This document shows positions 7,595 through 15,964 of a stretch of 64,000 nt of DNA, piece after piece. A program made the translations under genes and the position numbers. The DNA comes from a virus. The stretch lies in the IMG/VR virus record IMGVR_UViG_3300029922_000001, positions 356,512 through 420,511 of that record; one strand, written 5' to 3'. Positions within the stretch are counted from its first letter, which is position 1. The number at the start of each line of letters is the position of its first letter. A model generated the notes under the pieces. It worked only from the letters and a program-made list of their open reading frames with translations. It ran no database searches and was not told the DNA's origin.

Positions 7595-8605
7595 ATGACA
7601 AAGACATTAGAACAAGAAATCAAACAATTAATTAAAATTTTTAATTTTAATTGTACTATTAACAAATTCGAAGATAAAGTTAATTGGGCTTATATTTCCA
7701 ATAATCAAAAATTATCTGAAGAATTCATTGAAAAATATCAAGATAAAGTTAATTGGGCTTATATTTCTATTTATCAAAAACTATCTGAAGAATTCATTGA
7801 AAAATATCAAGATAAAGTTAATTTGGCTTATATTTCTATTTATCAAAAACTATCTGAAGAATTCATTAAGAAATATCAAGATAAAGTTAATTGGACTTAT
7901 ATTTCCGAATATCAAAAATTATCTGAAGAATTCATTGAGAAATATCAAGATAAAGTTACTTGGGCTTATATTTTTATTTATCAAAAATTATCTGAAGAAT
8001 TCATTGAGAAATATCAAGATAAAGTTGATTGGGCTAGTATTTCCAATAATCAAAAATTATCTGAAGAATTCATTGAAAAATATCAAGATAAAGTTACTTG
8101 GGCTTATATTTCCAATAATCAAAAATTATCTGAAGAATTCATTGAGAAATATCAAGATAAAGTTGATTGGGCTTATATTTCCAGTAATCAAAAATTATCT
8201 GAAGAATTCATTGAAAAATACAATTTAACTAAACCAATTAATAATTGGAATTATATTTCTAAAGAAGAAAAATTAGCAATAATCAAGAAATGTGGATTAT
8301 ATGAAATTATTGATGATTATATTCTTGCTTATAAATCTACAAGAGAAGATGGATATTCTATTTATAATTATCAATATCAATATAAAGTCAGTGAAGAATA
8401 TGAAGCACATTGTAATTGTAATATTGATAATGAAAATAGTTTTGGATTATCAGCTTGGACATATGATAAAGCTTTAAAATATCATAATAAAGGAGAATTA
8501 TATAAAGTGAAAATCCATATAGATGATATTGGAGCATTAGTGCATAATGGTTTTAAATTAAGATGTAAAAAAATGAAAGTGTTAGAAAAAATGGAAATAA
8601 ATTAA
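7595..8605 (+). CDS. tandem-repeat protein with DUF5758-like C-terminus
   Basis: 336 residues. From about residue 27 to 210 there are seven full copies plus two partial copies of a 23-residue repeat (EEFIEKYQDKVNWAYIS.. QKLS), a repeat type seen in phages and large DNA viruses. The C-terminal region (YKVSEEYEAHCNCNIDNENSFG...) resembles DUF5758-type domains. -10 TATACT 7583-7588, six-base gap. Repeat number may vary by recombination. Function unknown; a protein-interaction solenoid is plausible. Confidence 0.75.
   Translation: MTKTLEQEIKQLIKIFNFNCTINKFEDKVNWAYISNNQKLSEEFIEKYQDKVNWAYISIYQKLSEEFIEKYQDKVNLAYISIYQKLSEEFIKKYQDKVNWTYISEYQKLSEEFIEKYQDKVTWAYIFIYQKLSEEFIEKYQDKVDWASISNNQKLSEEFIEKYQDKVTWAYISNNQKLSEEFIEKYQDKVDWAYISSNQKLSEEFIEKYNLTKPINNWNYISKEEKLAIIKKCGLYEIIDDYILAYKSTREDGYSIYNYQYQYKVSEEYEAHCNCNIDNENSFGLSAWTYDKALKYHNKGELYKVKIHIDDIGALVHNGFKLRCKKMKVLEKMEIN
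7670..8222 (+). repeat. 69-bp coding tandem repeats
   Basis: Seven full and two partial 69-bp units (23 codons). Units are near identical at DNA level around GAAGAATTCATTGA and vary mainly at four or five codons, suggesting recent expansion or gene conversion. Confidence 0.9.
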
Positions 8606-8606
8606 T

Positions 8607-8879
8607 ATGGATAAAACACTACAAAATAAAATTAATGGATGGGCATTAAGCTGGCTTAAAAAGAATCATTCGTATCATTGGGAATATTCTAAAACGGCAA
8701 ATTATGATGTTTCTGTTGAGCATCAAGACGAACATCATTATTCAGAATATACCGTAGATCCTGGTTATACCCGAATTATGTTAAAAAATGATGATGGTCA
8801 AGTTTGGATGATTCAAGATATTTACGATAGTAATTATTCATTGAACAATCTTCTGATGGAGATTTTTGCTTATATCTAG
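8607..8879 (+). CDS. hypothetical protein, paralogue of 9460 gene
   Basis: 90 residues, about 75-80 percent alike by eye to the product of 9460-9735 (both begin MDKTLQNKIN.WAL.WLKKN). Follows the repeat gene by one base without its own promoter. The copies flank the gene at 8918. Unknown function. Confidence 0.7.
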   Translation: MDKTLQNKINGWALSWLKKNHSYHWEYSKTANYDVSVEHQDEHHYSEYTVDPGYTRIMLKNDDGQVWMIQDIYDSNYSLNNLLMEIFAYI

Positions 8880-8917
8880 AAAACCCCCAACAAAGAATCC
8901 ATAGGTATACTCTAATT

Positions 8918-9451
8918 ATGCGACCATCATACTATGTAAAATTCACTGGGAAGTTTAAAGATTTAAAGCCACTCGGTTATTGTTTTTGGAAGGCTTTTGC
9001 TAGTAATTATCGTGTTTATTCACTCTATACTAAAGATGTTGTAGGTTGCGAAATGATTTCAGTATGGCAACATCGTGGTAGTTATGTTGATGTAGATGAC
9101 TTTCAAGAATATTCATATTTACTTGTTAAAGCAATTCAAAACAAGGAACATTTAAAATGGAAGAGACTGTATTATAGTTTTTTTGAACGTACTGATGAAA
9201 ATTATCATTTTTATGTAAATACGGAAGATTGTACATTTATGCATCATGGTGAAGAAAACCATAAGGATAGTCCTGAAATTGTTGCCATTAAAATGCATAC
9301 TTCAGGTAAAAGTGATGAAGAAATTCAGCAATACAGAAATAAATATCGAAACATCACTTTAACCCCTCGCGCTATTGCGGCGGTTGAACAACTATTGGAC
9401 TTGGGCATGATTGAGATTTCAGATGAAATCTCAAAATTGTATCGTAATTAA
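8918..9451 (+). CDS. hypothetical protein, paralogue of 25844 gene
   Basis: 177 residues. YYVKFTGKFKDLKPL and a later IQNKEHLKW block are mirrored in the product of 25844-26389, so these are dispersed paralogues. -10 TATACT 8906-8911, six-base gap. Unknown role. Confidence 0.7.
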   Translation: MRPSYYVKFTGKFKDLKPLGYCFWKAFASNYRVYSLYTKDVVGCEMISVWQHRGSYVDVDDFQEYSYLLVKAIQNKEHLKWKRLYYSFFERTDENYHFYVNTEDCTFMHHGEENHKDSPEIVAIKMHTSGKSDEEIQQYRNKYRNITLTPRAIAAVEQLLDLGMIEISDEISKLYRN

Positions 9452-9459
9452 GAATTAAA

Positions 9460-9735
9460 ATGGATAAAACACTACAAAATAAAATTAATAGATGGGCACT
9501 TAATTGGCTCAAAAAGAATCATTCATATCATTGGGAATATTCTAAAACAGCTAATTATGATATTGTTATTGAACATCAAGACGAACATTATTATTCAGAA
9601 TACACCGTAGATCCTGGTTATTCCAGAATAACATTAAAGAATGATGTTGGAAACAATTGGATCATTACTGATATATCTGATGGTAGCGAATATTCATTAC
9701 ATGATCTTTTGATGGAAATTTTTTCTTATATCTAA
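9460..9735 (+). CDS. hypothetical protein, paralogue of 8607 gene
   Basis: 91 residues; second copy of the 8607 family, differing mainly in the last third. Sits eight bases after the 8918 gene, probably in its operon. The arrangement copy-A, other gene, copy-B suggests duplication by recombination. Confidence 0.7.
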   Translation: MDKTLQNKINRWALNWLKKNHSYHWEYSKTANYDIVIEHQDEHYYSEYTVDPGYSRITLKNDVGNNWIITDISDGSEYSLHDLLMEIFSYI

Positions 9736-9773
9736 AAAATCCCCAATAGGGGATTCATAGGTATACTGTCGTC

Positions 9774-10196
9774 ATGGCAACGAAAACGATTCTAAGAGCC
9801 GGTTATAGTGCAGCAATGCAGAGTGACCATCTATTTAAGATGGGAGCGGTGTTATTTAAGGGTGGAAGCGTTTTCCGAACTGCTTGTAATAATACTAAAA
9901 TTCACGCTGACATTCTTAAGTATAATGAATATGGAACTCGTCATGCTGAAATGAATGTGTTACTTAATATTCCTGATGATGTTCTAAATGGAATGTCTTT
10001 AATGGTGGTAAGAGTTAATAGTAAAGGGTTATTTACAGCAGCTAAGCCATGTAAAACTTGTTTTACCGCATTGCTTGATCGTGGTATTAATAAGGTATAC
10101 TATACTGATTATAATGGACAGTTGGTAAAACTGAGAATGCAGTTTGTAGAAGACTATCGAAAGGATTTACCACCAGATTGGAGAGCAAGAAAATGA
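9774..10196 (+). CDS. cytidine/dCMP deaminase-like enzyme
   Basis: 140 residues with the zinc-deaminase signature: HAE at 57-59 (TRHAEMNVLL) and PCKTC at 92-96, giving one His and two Cys zinc ligands and the catalytic Glu. Such phage enzymes deaminate dCMP or a free base/nucleoside in pyrimidine supply. The family assignment is firm, the substrate is not. -10 TATACT 9762-9767 with a good CCCC/GGGG hairpin, six-base gap. Confidence 0.8.
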   Translation: MATKTILRAGYSAAMQSDHLFKMGAVLFKGGSVFRTACNNTKIHADILKYNEYGTRHAEMNVLLNIPDDVLNGMSLMVVRVNSKGLFTAAKPCKTCFTALLDRGINKVYYTDYNGQLVKLRMQFVEDYRKDLPPDWRARK

Positions 10197-10396
10197 TTTA
10201 TAAATTAAAACAGAAGTTGATGACACTTTTAGGCTTTTCATCGGTTATAAAATTAACTAATACACGCTATTTCGCTACTGATAATTTTTATTATGCCAAG
10301 TTATTATGTTGGCTGTTTAATGGTAAAATCTATCGAAAAACACGTAGCCGACATTCTAGGGCGTTTTGGGAAATTAGAGTAAAAAACAAAAGGTAA
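10193..10396 (+). CDS. small basic protein, 67 aa
   Basis: ATG 10193 overlaps the deaminase stop (AAAATGA), typical coupling; a longer upstream start would sit in the deaminase. Lys/Arg-rich, ends RKTRSRHSRAFWEIRVKNKR. Unknown, possibly nucleic-acid binding. Confidence 0.6.
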   Translation: MIYKLKQKLMTLLGFSSVIKLTNTRYFATDNFYYAKLLCWLFNGKIYRKTRSRHSRAFWEIRVKNKR

Positions 10397-10414
10397 TGAG
10401 GTATACTAATAAAC

Positions 10415-11575
10415 ATGGAAGAATTTACAGAAGAAATTAATGAAACATCTAGAAAATTAGCTAGTATTCAAAGGATTTTAGCCTTGGAACCAATTCCAGG
10501 TGCGGATCGTATTGAAACAGCTACAATTTTGGGATGGAAGGTCGTAGTAGAAAAAGGAAAGTATAGAGTTGGGCAATTAGTTGTATACGCTGAAATCGAC
10601 AGTTTATTCCCTGCTAGACCTGAATATGAATTTCTTTCTAAGACTGGTTATCGTATCAAAACCATTCGATTAAAACAGCAGGTAAGCCAAGGCATTGTAT
10701 TTCCATTGTCAGTTTTAAAGTGGAATGATAACATCAAAATTATTGGTGACGAAGTGTTGGATGATAATTATGATTACATTAATGATATGTGGAATGAAGA
10801 ATCGCCTTTGCTATTACTTCAAGATATGAATAATGATTCAAATCCTGCTATTTTTCTTGCTGAAGGAACTGATGTTACTGAATGGATTGGTGTAACCAAA
10901 TATGAACCAGTTGTACCTGCACAATTACGGGGAGTAGCTAGAGGTGGTTTTCCAAGTTGGTTGCATAAGACGGATGAATGTCGGATTCAGGCTATTCCTG
11001 ATTTATTAGAAAGACACATTGGTACAACGATTAGAGGACACGAAAAGCTCGACGGCAGTAGTTGTACTATGTATATTCGCAATGGTGATTTTGGAGTATG
11101 TTCTAGAAATTTGAATTTAAAGCACACTGAAGGTAATAGTTTCTGGGAAATAGCTATGAAGTTCCAAGTTGAAGCCATGATGAAACATTGTTTCCCAGAT
11201 TATAATTTTGCAATCCAAGGCGAACTAATCGGTCCTGGCATTCAAGGTAACAAATATAATCTTAGAGAAACAACGATTAGATTGTTTAATGTGTTTGATA
11301 TTGATAAAGATGAATACTTGCATGATCTTGAATCAAAGTATGTTGCTCAACAATTAGGTTTAGAGTGGTGTCCTTGGGTGATGGATTATGTTATTACTGA
11401 AAACACCACAGTTGAAGAACTATTGTTGTTAGCGCAAGGTCCATCGGCTTTAAATCCTAACCAGGAAAGAGAGGGGTTGGTTTGGCGACCATTAGTTGAG
11501 TCTAAAGATGATAAAATCGGAAGATTTTCCTTTAAGACTATTTCTAATAAGTTCTTGCTAAAAAACGGAGAGTAA
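10415..11575 (+). CDS. RNA ligase, Rnl5/DraRnl-like
   Basis: 386 residues. The N-terminal part (about 12-100) resembles the OB-like domain of DRB0094-type ligases (GADRIETATILGWKVV). The nucleotidyltransferase core follows: motif I EKLDGSS (Lys211 as AMP acceptor), motif III QGELIG (Glu270), motif IV EGLVW (353-357) and motif V FSFKTISNKF (371-380). The family joins RNA 3'-OH/5'-phosphate ends in duplexes via ATP. -10 TATACT 10402-10407, seven-base gap. One of three ligases here. Confidence 0.85.
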   Translation: MEEFTEEINETSRKLASIQRILALEPIPGADRIETATILGWKVVVEKGKYRVGQLVVYAEIDSLFPARPEYEFLSKTGYRIKTIRLKQQVSQGIVFPLSVLKWNDNIKIIGDEVLDDNYDYINDMWNEESPLLLLQDMNNDSNPAIFLAEGTDVTEWIGVTKYEPVVPAQLRGVARGGFPSWLHKTDECRIQAIPDLLERHIGTTIRGHEKLDGSSCTMYIRNGDFGVCSRNLNLKHTEGNSFWEIAMKFQVEAMMKHCFPDYNFAIQGELIGPGIQGNKYNLRETTIRLFNVFDIDKDEYLHDLESKYVAQQLGLEWCPWVMDYVITENTTVEELLLLAQGPSALNPNQEREGLVWRPLVESKDDKIGRFSFKTISNKFLLKNGE

Positions 11576-11613
11576 TATTTCCCCATTGGGGAAATTCGAG
11601 GTATACTCAGATC

Positions 11614-11988
11614 ATGAGATTTAATGCTAATGCTTGTATTGCTCCTGATGGCAAAATATATCGTACATGTTGTATGGGGCATTGGGGTATTTTATCAGAA
11701 CTTACTGGTTATCATTTAGCAGTTGAAGATTGGTATACAGAAAAAAATGAAGTAATGCCTGATCCATTTAAATGGAAAGATGATATGATTTCGCTTCGAA
11801 ATTGGTTGATTGTATCTGGTCCAGAACATTACACTAAATGTCTTTATAGAGTTTCACATAGTGTTAGACCTACTAAGGCTTCTTTAGATTCTTTATTTAC
11901 TATAATTATTGAGTCTAAAGAATTTGGTGATGAATTAACTCATAATCAATTATATGAAATTTATAAATCTTTAAACAAAGAACTATAA
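11614..11988 (+). CDS. hypothetical protein, 124 aa
   Basis: -10 TATACT 11602-11607 with a near-perfect CCCC/GGGG inverted repeat, six-base gap. N-terminus contains APDGKIYRTCCMGHWGIL. No family recognised. Confidence 0.7.
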   Translation: MRFNANACIAPDGKIYRTCCMGHWGILSELTGYHLAVEDWYTEKNEVMPDPFKWKDDMISLRNWLIVSGPEHYTKCLYRVSHSVRPTKASLDSLFTIIIESKEFGDELTHNQLYEIYKSLNKEL

Positions 11989-12008
11989 CAATGTGGTATA
12001 CTATTATT

Positions 12009-12218
12009 ATGGACAATCAATCTACAACATCTACAAAACCTGAATATTTTAAATCGTTAAAATTCCTTCAACTAATCATTACAATTCTTGGATGGCTTTG
12101 GATTGGGGGTTTATTGGGTCTATTTGTGTTTCATTCTGGATGGGTAATTATCGGTTTGGCAATCGCTTGGCTTGTATTGAGAAATTATGAGGAACATCAA
12201 TTTAAGGTCAAGAGATAA
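12009..12218 (+). CDS. small membrane protein, 69 aa
   Basis: ATG 12009 lies six bases after TATACT 11997-12002; an upstream in-frame ATG would precede the transcription start. Two hydrophobic segments (about 20-42 and 43-60) with a basic tail. Inner-membrane protein of unknown role. Confidence 0.7.
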   Translation: MDNQSTTSTKPEYFKSLKFLQLIITILGWLWIGGLLGLFVFHSGWVIIGLAIAWLVLRNYEEHQFKVKR

Positions 12219-12431
12219 ATGAAAAACGAAGTTGTGCGCAAAGAAGGATATGATGCTTATATGTTGTGTTTAGAGAGATATAAGGATGCCCCCAATATTA
12301 AAAACATTAATATGTGGGCGTTAGATAATCCATATTCTAATGAATCTAATGAATCTAATGAATACGATGAATGGATGATGGGTGCATTAGATGCGGCTGT
12401 AGAACATCCAAAACCCCCAACAGATAATTAA
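12219..12431 (+). CDS. RMF-like small protein
   Basis: 70 residues; EGYDAY, DNPYS and W-MGALDAA occur in the order typical of ribosome-modulation-factor/CrpP-like proteins (GY..A...NPY...W..G...A), with an SNES triplet repeat in the middle. Starts immediately after the previous stop. RMF dimerises ribosomes in E. coli; whether phage versions act on ribosomes is inference. Confidence 0.5.
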   Translation: MKNEVVRKEGYDAYMLCLERYKDAPNIKNINMWALDNPYSNESNESNEYDEWMMGALDAAVEHPKPPTDN

Positions 12432-12447
12432 GAGGTATACTCAAATC

Positions 12448-12894
12448 ATGAATAGAGACGATATTAAAGCTGGTGTATTTTTGAGCATGTCAGGTACTTG
12501 GCAAGAACAGCATAATGTTAAGACATTGTTGGATTGGACAGATTTTGGTTATGCAACAGTTGTTAAAGTTTCTGGTATTATGGTTTATCTTAAAACCGTT
12601 AATAATAAAGATGTACTAATGCATGTCGAAGAAGTTGAAAAATATTGGGAACTTCATCCTGTTACTGATTTTAGAGGTACAGTGCTTAATATTGGCGATA
12701 AGTGTGCTGTAGCTGATTCCGGTAAAGATATTTTTGTTGGCACCATTCAGAAGTTTGGTAAGTGGATTCATAAGGGTTGTGGTTGGTGTGAGGTTCAAGT
12801 CACCTTTGGCGACATCGAATGTACAACTTATGAGTGGAAAAAGAACGCAAACACTAGAACTCATTCAGATCATAAGGGTAGAATTAAGCTATGA
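12448..12894 (+). CDS. hypothetical protein, 148 aa
   Basis: -10 TATACT 12436-12441, six-base gap. Beta-rich, with two similar halves each containing a KOW/SH3-like feel (GTVLNIGDKCAVADSGK). No confident family. Overlaps the next gene by four bases. Confidence 0.65.
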   Translation: MNRDDIKAGVFLSMSGTWQEQHNVKTLLDWTDFGYATVVKVSGIMVYLKTVNNKDVLMHVEEVEKYWELHPVTDFRGTVLNIGDKCAVADSGKDIFVGTIQKFGKWIHKGCGWCEVQVTFGDIECTTYEWKKNANTRTHSDHKGRIKL

Positions 12895-13064
12895 CAGATA
12901 TTTTCTTGGAAGGTTATCACGCATTTGAAGATGGTAAACCGGTTACTGCTAATCCTTATGAAGTTGAATCTGATGAACATGATAAGTGGCGTGAAGCTTG
13001 GTATGATGCTAATAGAGATTTAGATAATTGGCAAAAAATGCAAGAAATATGGTATGGTGATTAA
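12891..13064 (+). CDS. RMF-like small protein
   Basis: 57 residues, too short for a 60-residue ORF cutoff. LEGYHAFEDGKPVTANPY followed by DKWREAWYDANRD carries the complete GY-A-GK-NPY-W-W-A pattern of the ribosome modulation factor family, and is the best of three such ORFs here. ATG overlaps the preceding TGA (ATGACA). Confidence 0.6.
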   Translation: MTDIFLEGYHAFEDGKPVTANPYEVESDEHDKWREAWYDANRDLDNWQKMQEIWYGD

Positions 13065-13075
13065 TATTTCCTTTA

Positions 13076-13855
13076 TTGGGAAATTCGAGGTTAATAAAAA
13101 TAAAGATAATTTCCCAATATAAGGACTACTATGACTCAGGAATGCAATACGGATTTGATCCTGATTTGCTTTTTGTGCGCGAAACTAAGGAAATCGAAGT
13201 TCCCAAAACACGTAATGATTATAAATACATCCAAAGTATTCTAAGTCTATGTCATGATTATTACAACACGGTTTACTTCTTGTTCTTCTGTGGTAAAGTA
13301 TATCCATTAGTGCGTATTTGGGGCTGTACTGCTCTGTATGGCACTGTTACGGACTATATTGAAGAACAACACGCCATTCTAATTAAAGAGCCTCACAACC
13401 GATTAGCACTAGAGTTCGTGAATGGTTCTGAAAAGACTTGGAGAAATGTTTCTTTCAACTTTAGTGAAAAGGGACTGATTGCTCTCGAAAAGCATTTACA
13501 AACAGTGGTAGTACCTAGTGAAATCTTTATTGAAATGGATGCACCTTATTTTGTTGTGAGTGAGTCAGGTAAGAGTGGCTTAAACATTATTAAGAATCCA
13601 CCCCTCAATAAGTATTCATTCTTTAAGTTGTTAGATCCATTCAATTGTTATCAAGAAATCCGAATGTATATGGGTAATGTCTTAACCACAATTAATATGA
13701 TGCCATATACAACTGGTGGCGACAAGGTAGTAGCGCAACAACATGGATTTGATGATATGTCTTTCCGAACTGCCGCACCAGGACAAAAGAAGTTGAATAG
13801 AAAAATTAATAGATTACGTAAGAAGGGAGAATTAATCCCCAATGACGTAATCTAA
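13076..13855 (+). CDS. conserved phage hypothetical, start codon lost
   Basis: About 250 residues; KIKIISQYKDYYD near the start looks like the natural N-terminus of a phage protein family. There is no ATG there. The upstream promoter reads TTCGAGGTTAATA instead of GAGGTATACT, and the in-frame codon where the start should be is AAG. The only in-frame start-like codons are TTG 13076, inside the promoter, and an internal ATG after about 23 codons. Either the promoter/start was deleted or a rare start is used. Basic C-terminal tail KKLNRKINRLRKKGE. Confidence 0.6.
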   Translation: MGNSRLIKIKIISQYKDYYDSGMQYGFDPDLLFVRETKEIEVPKTRNDYKYIQSILSLCHDYYNTVYFLFFCGKVYPLVRIWGCTALYGTVTDYIEEQHAILIKEPHNRLALEFVNGSEKTWRNVSFNFSEKGLIALEKHLQTVVVPSEIFIEMDAPYFVVSESGKSGLNIIKNPPLNKYSFFKLLDPFNCYQEIRMYMGNVLTTINMMPYTTGGDKVVAQQHGFDDMSFRTAAPGQKKLNRKINRLRKKGELIPNDVI

Positions 13856-13869
13856 GGTATACTCCGATC

Positions 13870-14232
13870 ATGAATATCAAAAACTCAATGAAATTGGTTG
13901 AAACAGAACTTGAAAAAGTAATTGATTTGGCACATAAACACCTTCAGGATATGGCTGATGAAATTGTTGCTAAATATGAATATATTAATGAATTTTGTAT
14001 ATGCAATGGCTCAATTTGGTTCTGTACCACATTAGATACGGGTAGATCATATTTTGGTCCAACTGACACTATTTTTAGTGATTATGCTGGTGATTATGAA
14101 TATTTTAAAGATGAATGGTTTAGACACCATGATGATGACGAACTCATTCCAAAATGGGTTGAAAATTTCATCGAAGATTTTGGAGAAGTAAACAAGTTTT
14201 ATGATTTTCTTGACGAACGGAGATTGGCTTAA
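13870..14232 (+). CDS. hypothetical protein, distant paralogue of 27348 gene
   Basis: 120 residues; HLQDMADEIVAKYEYINEF.ICNGSIWF parallels YLKDLVGQIQTKYPFLKNF..SMGSWSF of the 27348 product. Very acidic. -10 TATACT 13858-13863, six-base gap; the preceding gene's last codons lie in this promoter. Confidence 0.65.
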   Translation: MNIKNSMKLVETELEKVIDLAHKHLQDMADEIVAKYEYINEFCICNGSIWFCTTLDTGRSYFGPTDTIFSDYAGDYEYFKDEWFRHHDDDELIPKWVENFIEDFGEVNKFYDFLDERRLA

Positions 14233-14250
14233 TTTTTAAAACACATTTAA

Positions 14251-14383
14251 ATTTGCGAGTCCGTACCTGAAATGGTGGCAATAACCGATTTAACTTTTAA
14301 ACTGGTAATTTAAAATAGGTTATGAAAACGGATGGGCAAGCTGCTAAATAGGAGAATACCACCTATTGCGCCAAGCGGCAAAT
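14251..14383 (+). ncRNA. candidate structured RNA of unknown class
   Basis: Non-coding 133 bases that fold into a closed multi-helix form: ATTTGC/GCAAAT (ends), TCCGT/ACGGA, ACC/GGT, ATAACC/GGTTAT and AATAGG/CCTATT. I do not recognise a riboswitch or ribozyme consensus. It lies between two genes and runs into a promoter remnant. Confidence 0.45.
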
Positions 14384-14441
14384 CCCCAAAAGGGATTTCG
14401 AGGGAATGTTGTTATTTATTTTATTGTTCATACTCATATAG
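14382..14441 (+). promoter_or_regulatory. promoter remnant plus 11-codon ORF
   Basis: AATCCCCAAAAGGGATTTCGAGG keeps the promoter family's upstream part but lacks TATACT; ATG 14406 follows three bases after the GAGG and opens an 11-residue hydrophobic frame (MLLFILLFILI). Probably a decayed gene start. Confidence 0.4.
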
Positions 14442-14497
14442 AAGAATTAACTGCAATAGAAATCCCCCAATAGAGAAAAAGAAGGTATACTGAACGC

Positions 14498-15049
14498 ATG
14501 AAGATTTATAGTAAGGATTTGGGTTGGGCTGGTGGTCGTGTATTTATTGCAAACGATAGAGAAGACGCAATTCGTATCATGAAAACCCTTAATCCGCGTT
14601 GGTGGAGTGAAGAAGAAAATAAGACTTTTGTTCGACATGAAAGTGTAAGGCGATTTTATGCCTCAGTGCAAACACTTAAAACTGTTGAACCGATTCCTAA
14701 TACTAGTTTATATGTTTGCCACTTCGTAAATGATGATAGGCAAGTTGTTACAAATTCTAGTGAATTTACAGTCGGTCAAAAGGTGGCTTTCTTTCCTACA
14801 GAAGTTACATATAATGGTGTCGTCATTAAACTACGACGACTTCAAAAGTTTTGGTCACATGGTATTATTGAACCATTTGATACAGAATTAGAAGATAAAA
14901 CTGATATTTCAGAAATATTTGGGGCGATTCCAGCACGTTGGGATACTATTACAATAGAAACACCATATACCGATGATGATTACCTGAATGAATGGACTGA
15001 ACACGAAGTCAAATCTGGATTGTCATTGTATTTCTCAGGGGATTGGTAA
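14498..15049 (+). CDS. hypothetical protein, 183 aa
   Basis: -10 TATACT 14486-14491, six-base gap. N-terminus (RVFIANDREDAIRIM) resembles the small proteins at 61049 and 61837 (EEAI/EEAV..I). The rest is unassigned. Confidence 0.65.
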   Translation: MKIYSKDLGWAGGRVFIANDREDAIRIMKTLNPRWWSEEENKTFVRHESVRRFYASVQTLKTVEPIPNTSLYVCHFVNDDRQVVTNSSEFTVGQKVAFFPTEVTYNGVVIKLRRLQKFWSHGIIEPFDTELEDKTDISEIFGAIPARWDTITIETPYTDDDYLNEWTEHEVKSGLSLYFSGDW

Positions 15050-15085
15050 AATCCCCAACAGTGGAATAAGAGGTATACTACGATC

Positions 15086-15370
15086 ATGTCAAAATCATCA
15101 CCTATGAAAAGAATTAAGCGTCGGGCACTGAGAGCAGTTAAGGAAACTTTTGAGACGCCTTGGAATCTGCCAAAGTATTGTTGGTTCTCAGCTACACACA
15201 AAGCTAAGATGGTCGCATCTAGGGCAAAGTATAGAGAGGTTTTCTATCAATTGCTAGATGGTACAGTTGTGGAGATTACTGAGGTCTTTACTGATCCTAA
15301 TCGTAAGCCAACTTATGATGATGCAGTGTGTATTGGTCAAGGTCATTATCATGATCTTCAGGCGGTTTAA
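15086..15370 (+). CDS. hypothetical basic protein, 94 aa
   Basis: -10 TATACT 15074-15079, six-base gap. Arg/Lys-rich N-terminus (KSSPMKRIKRRALRAVKETF). Unknown; could bind nucleic acid. Confidence 0.65.
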   Translation: MSKSSPMKRIKRRALRAVKETFETPWNLPKYCWFSATHKAKMVASRAKYREVFYQLLDGTVVEITEVFTDPNRKPTYDDAVCIGQGHYHDLQAV

Positions 15371-15371
15371 T

Positions 15372-15962
15372 ATGAATATTTCACAAACAATTAAGAGAAC
15401 CTGTTGGTTTGCTGCTTTAATGCATGGTGGTCCTGTCTATCTAATGGATTGGTCTGATTATCGTGATTGGGTGCATTCACGTAATCCATACGGTAAGACT
15501 AAGGAAAAGAGCATTTTTGATTATGAAATGACTACCTTTAGAAAAGCTGATAGAGATTCATATTGGAGCTATTACGGTAGCGGTCCTGAATTTAGCGTTG
15601 ATTTGGCAAAGAAGCTATTAGCTGATATTGACGCTGGCATTGATTGGGATGCTATGAAGGAAATTGAAGATGATGAAGAAAGCGTGTTCAATGGAACTTT
15701 TGCAACAGATCATCCAAGTGTTCCTATTGTTAAGGGTGTTCTAATTCTAAAGAATGGATCTAAGTATCCTTGGGTTGCTAATCTTAATATTAATTTGAGC
15801 GGACTAGCTAAGGTATTGGCATTCATGAAGAAATGGGAAAACAAGACAGACGAAGAAATTACAGAAGCACTCAAAATGAAACTAGAAGACGCTTTAACCT
15901 CTAGGGATTACGAATTCCGTCACAAGATGCAATCGAATCCTTTTGCTAAAAATACATATTAA
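15372..15962 (+). CDS. hypothetical protein, 196 aa
   Basis: ATG 15372 one base after the previous stop (TTTAATATGAAT); longer upstream readings lie inside the preceding gene. Trp/Tyr-rich N-terminal half, helical acidic C-terminus. First of an operon ending in a GNAT gene. Confidence 0.65.
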   Translation: MNISQTIKRTCWFAALMHGGPVYLMDWSDYRDWVHSRNPYGKTKEKSIFDYEMTTFRKADRDSYWSYYGSGPEFSVDLAKKLLADIDAGIDWDAMKEIEDDEESVFNGTFATDHPSVPIVKGVLILKNGSKYPWVANLNINLSGLAKVLAFMKKWENKTDEEITEALKMKLEDALTSRDYEFRHKMQSNPFAKNTY

Positions 15963-15964
15963 AC

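Noticed and set aside
7728-8228. Second long open frame across the repeat gene
   Set aside because: It is the +1 frame of the 69-bp repeats; since the unit is a multiple of three, a stop-free shadow frame persists. It has no promoter and a low-complexity product.
14251-14383. Hammerhead, twister or TPP-type identity for the structured RNA
   Set aside because: Catalytic or binding core sequences (such as CTGANGA with GAAA) are not present in the right order.
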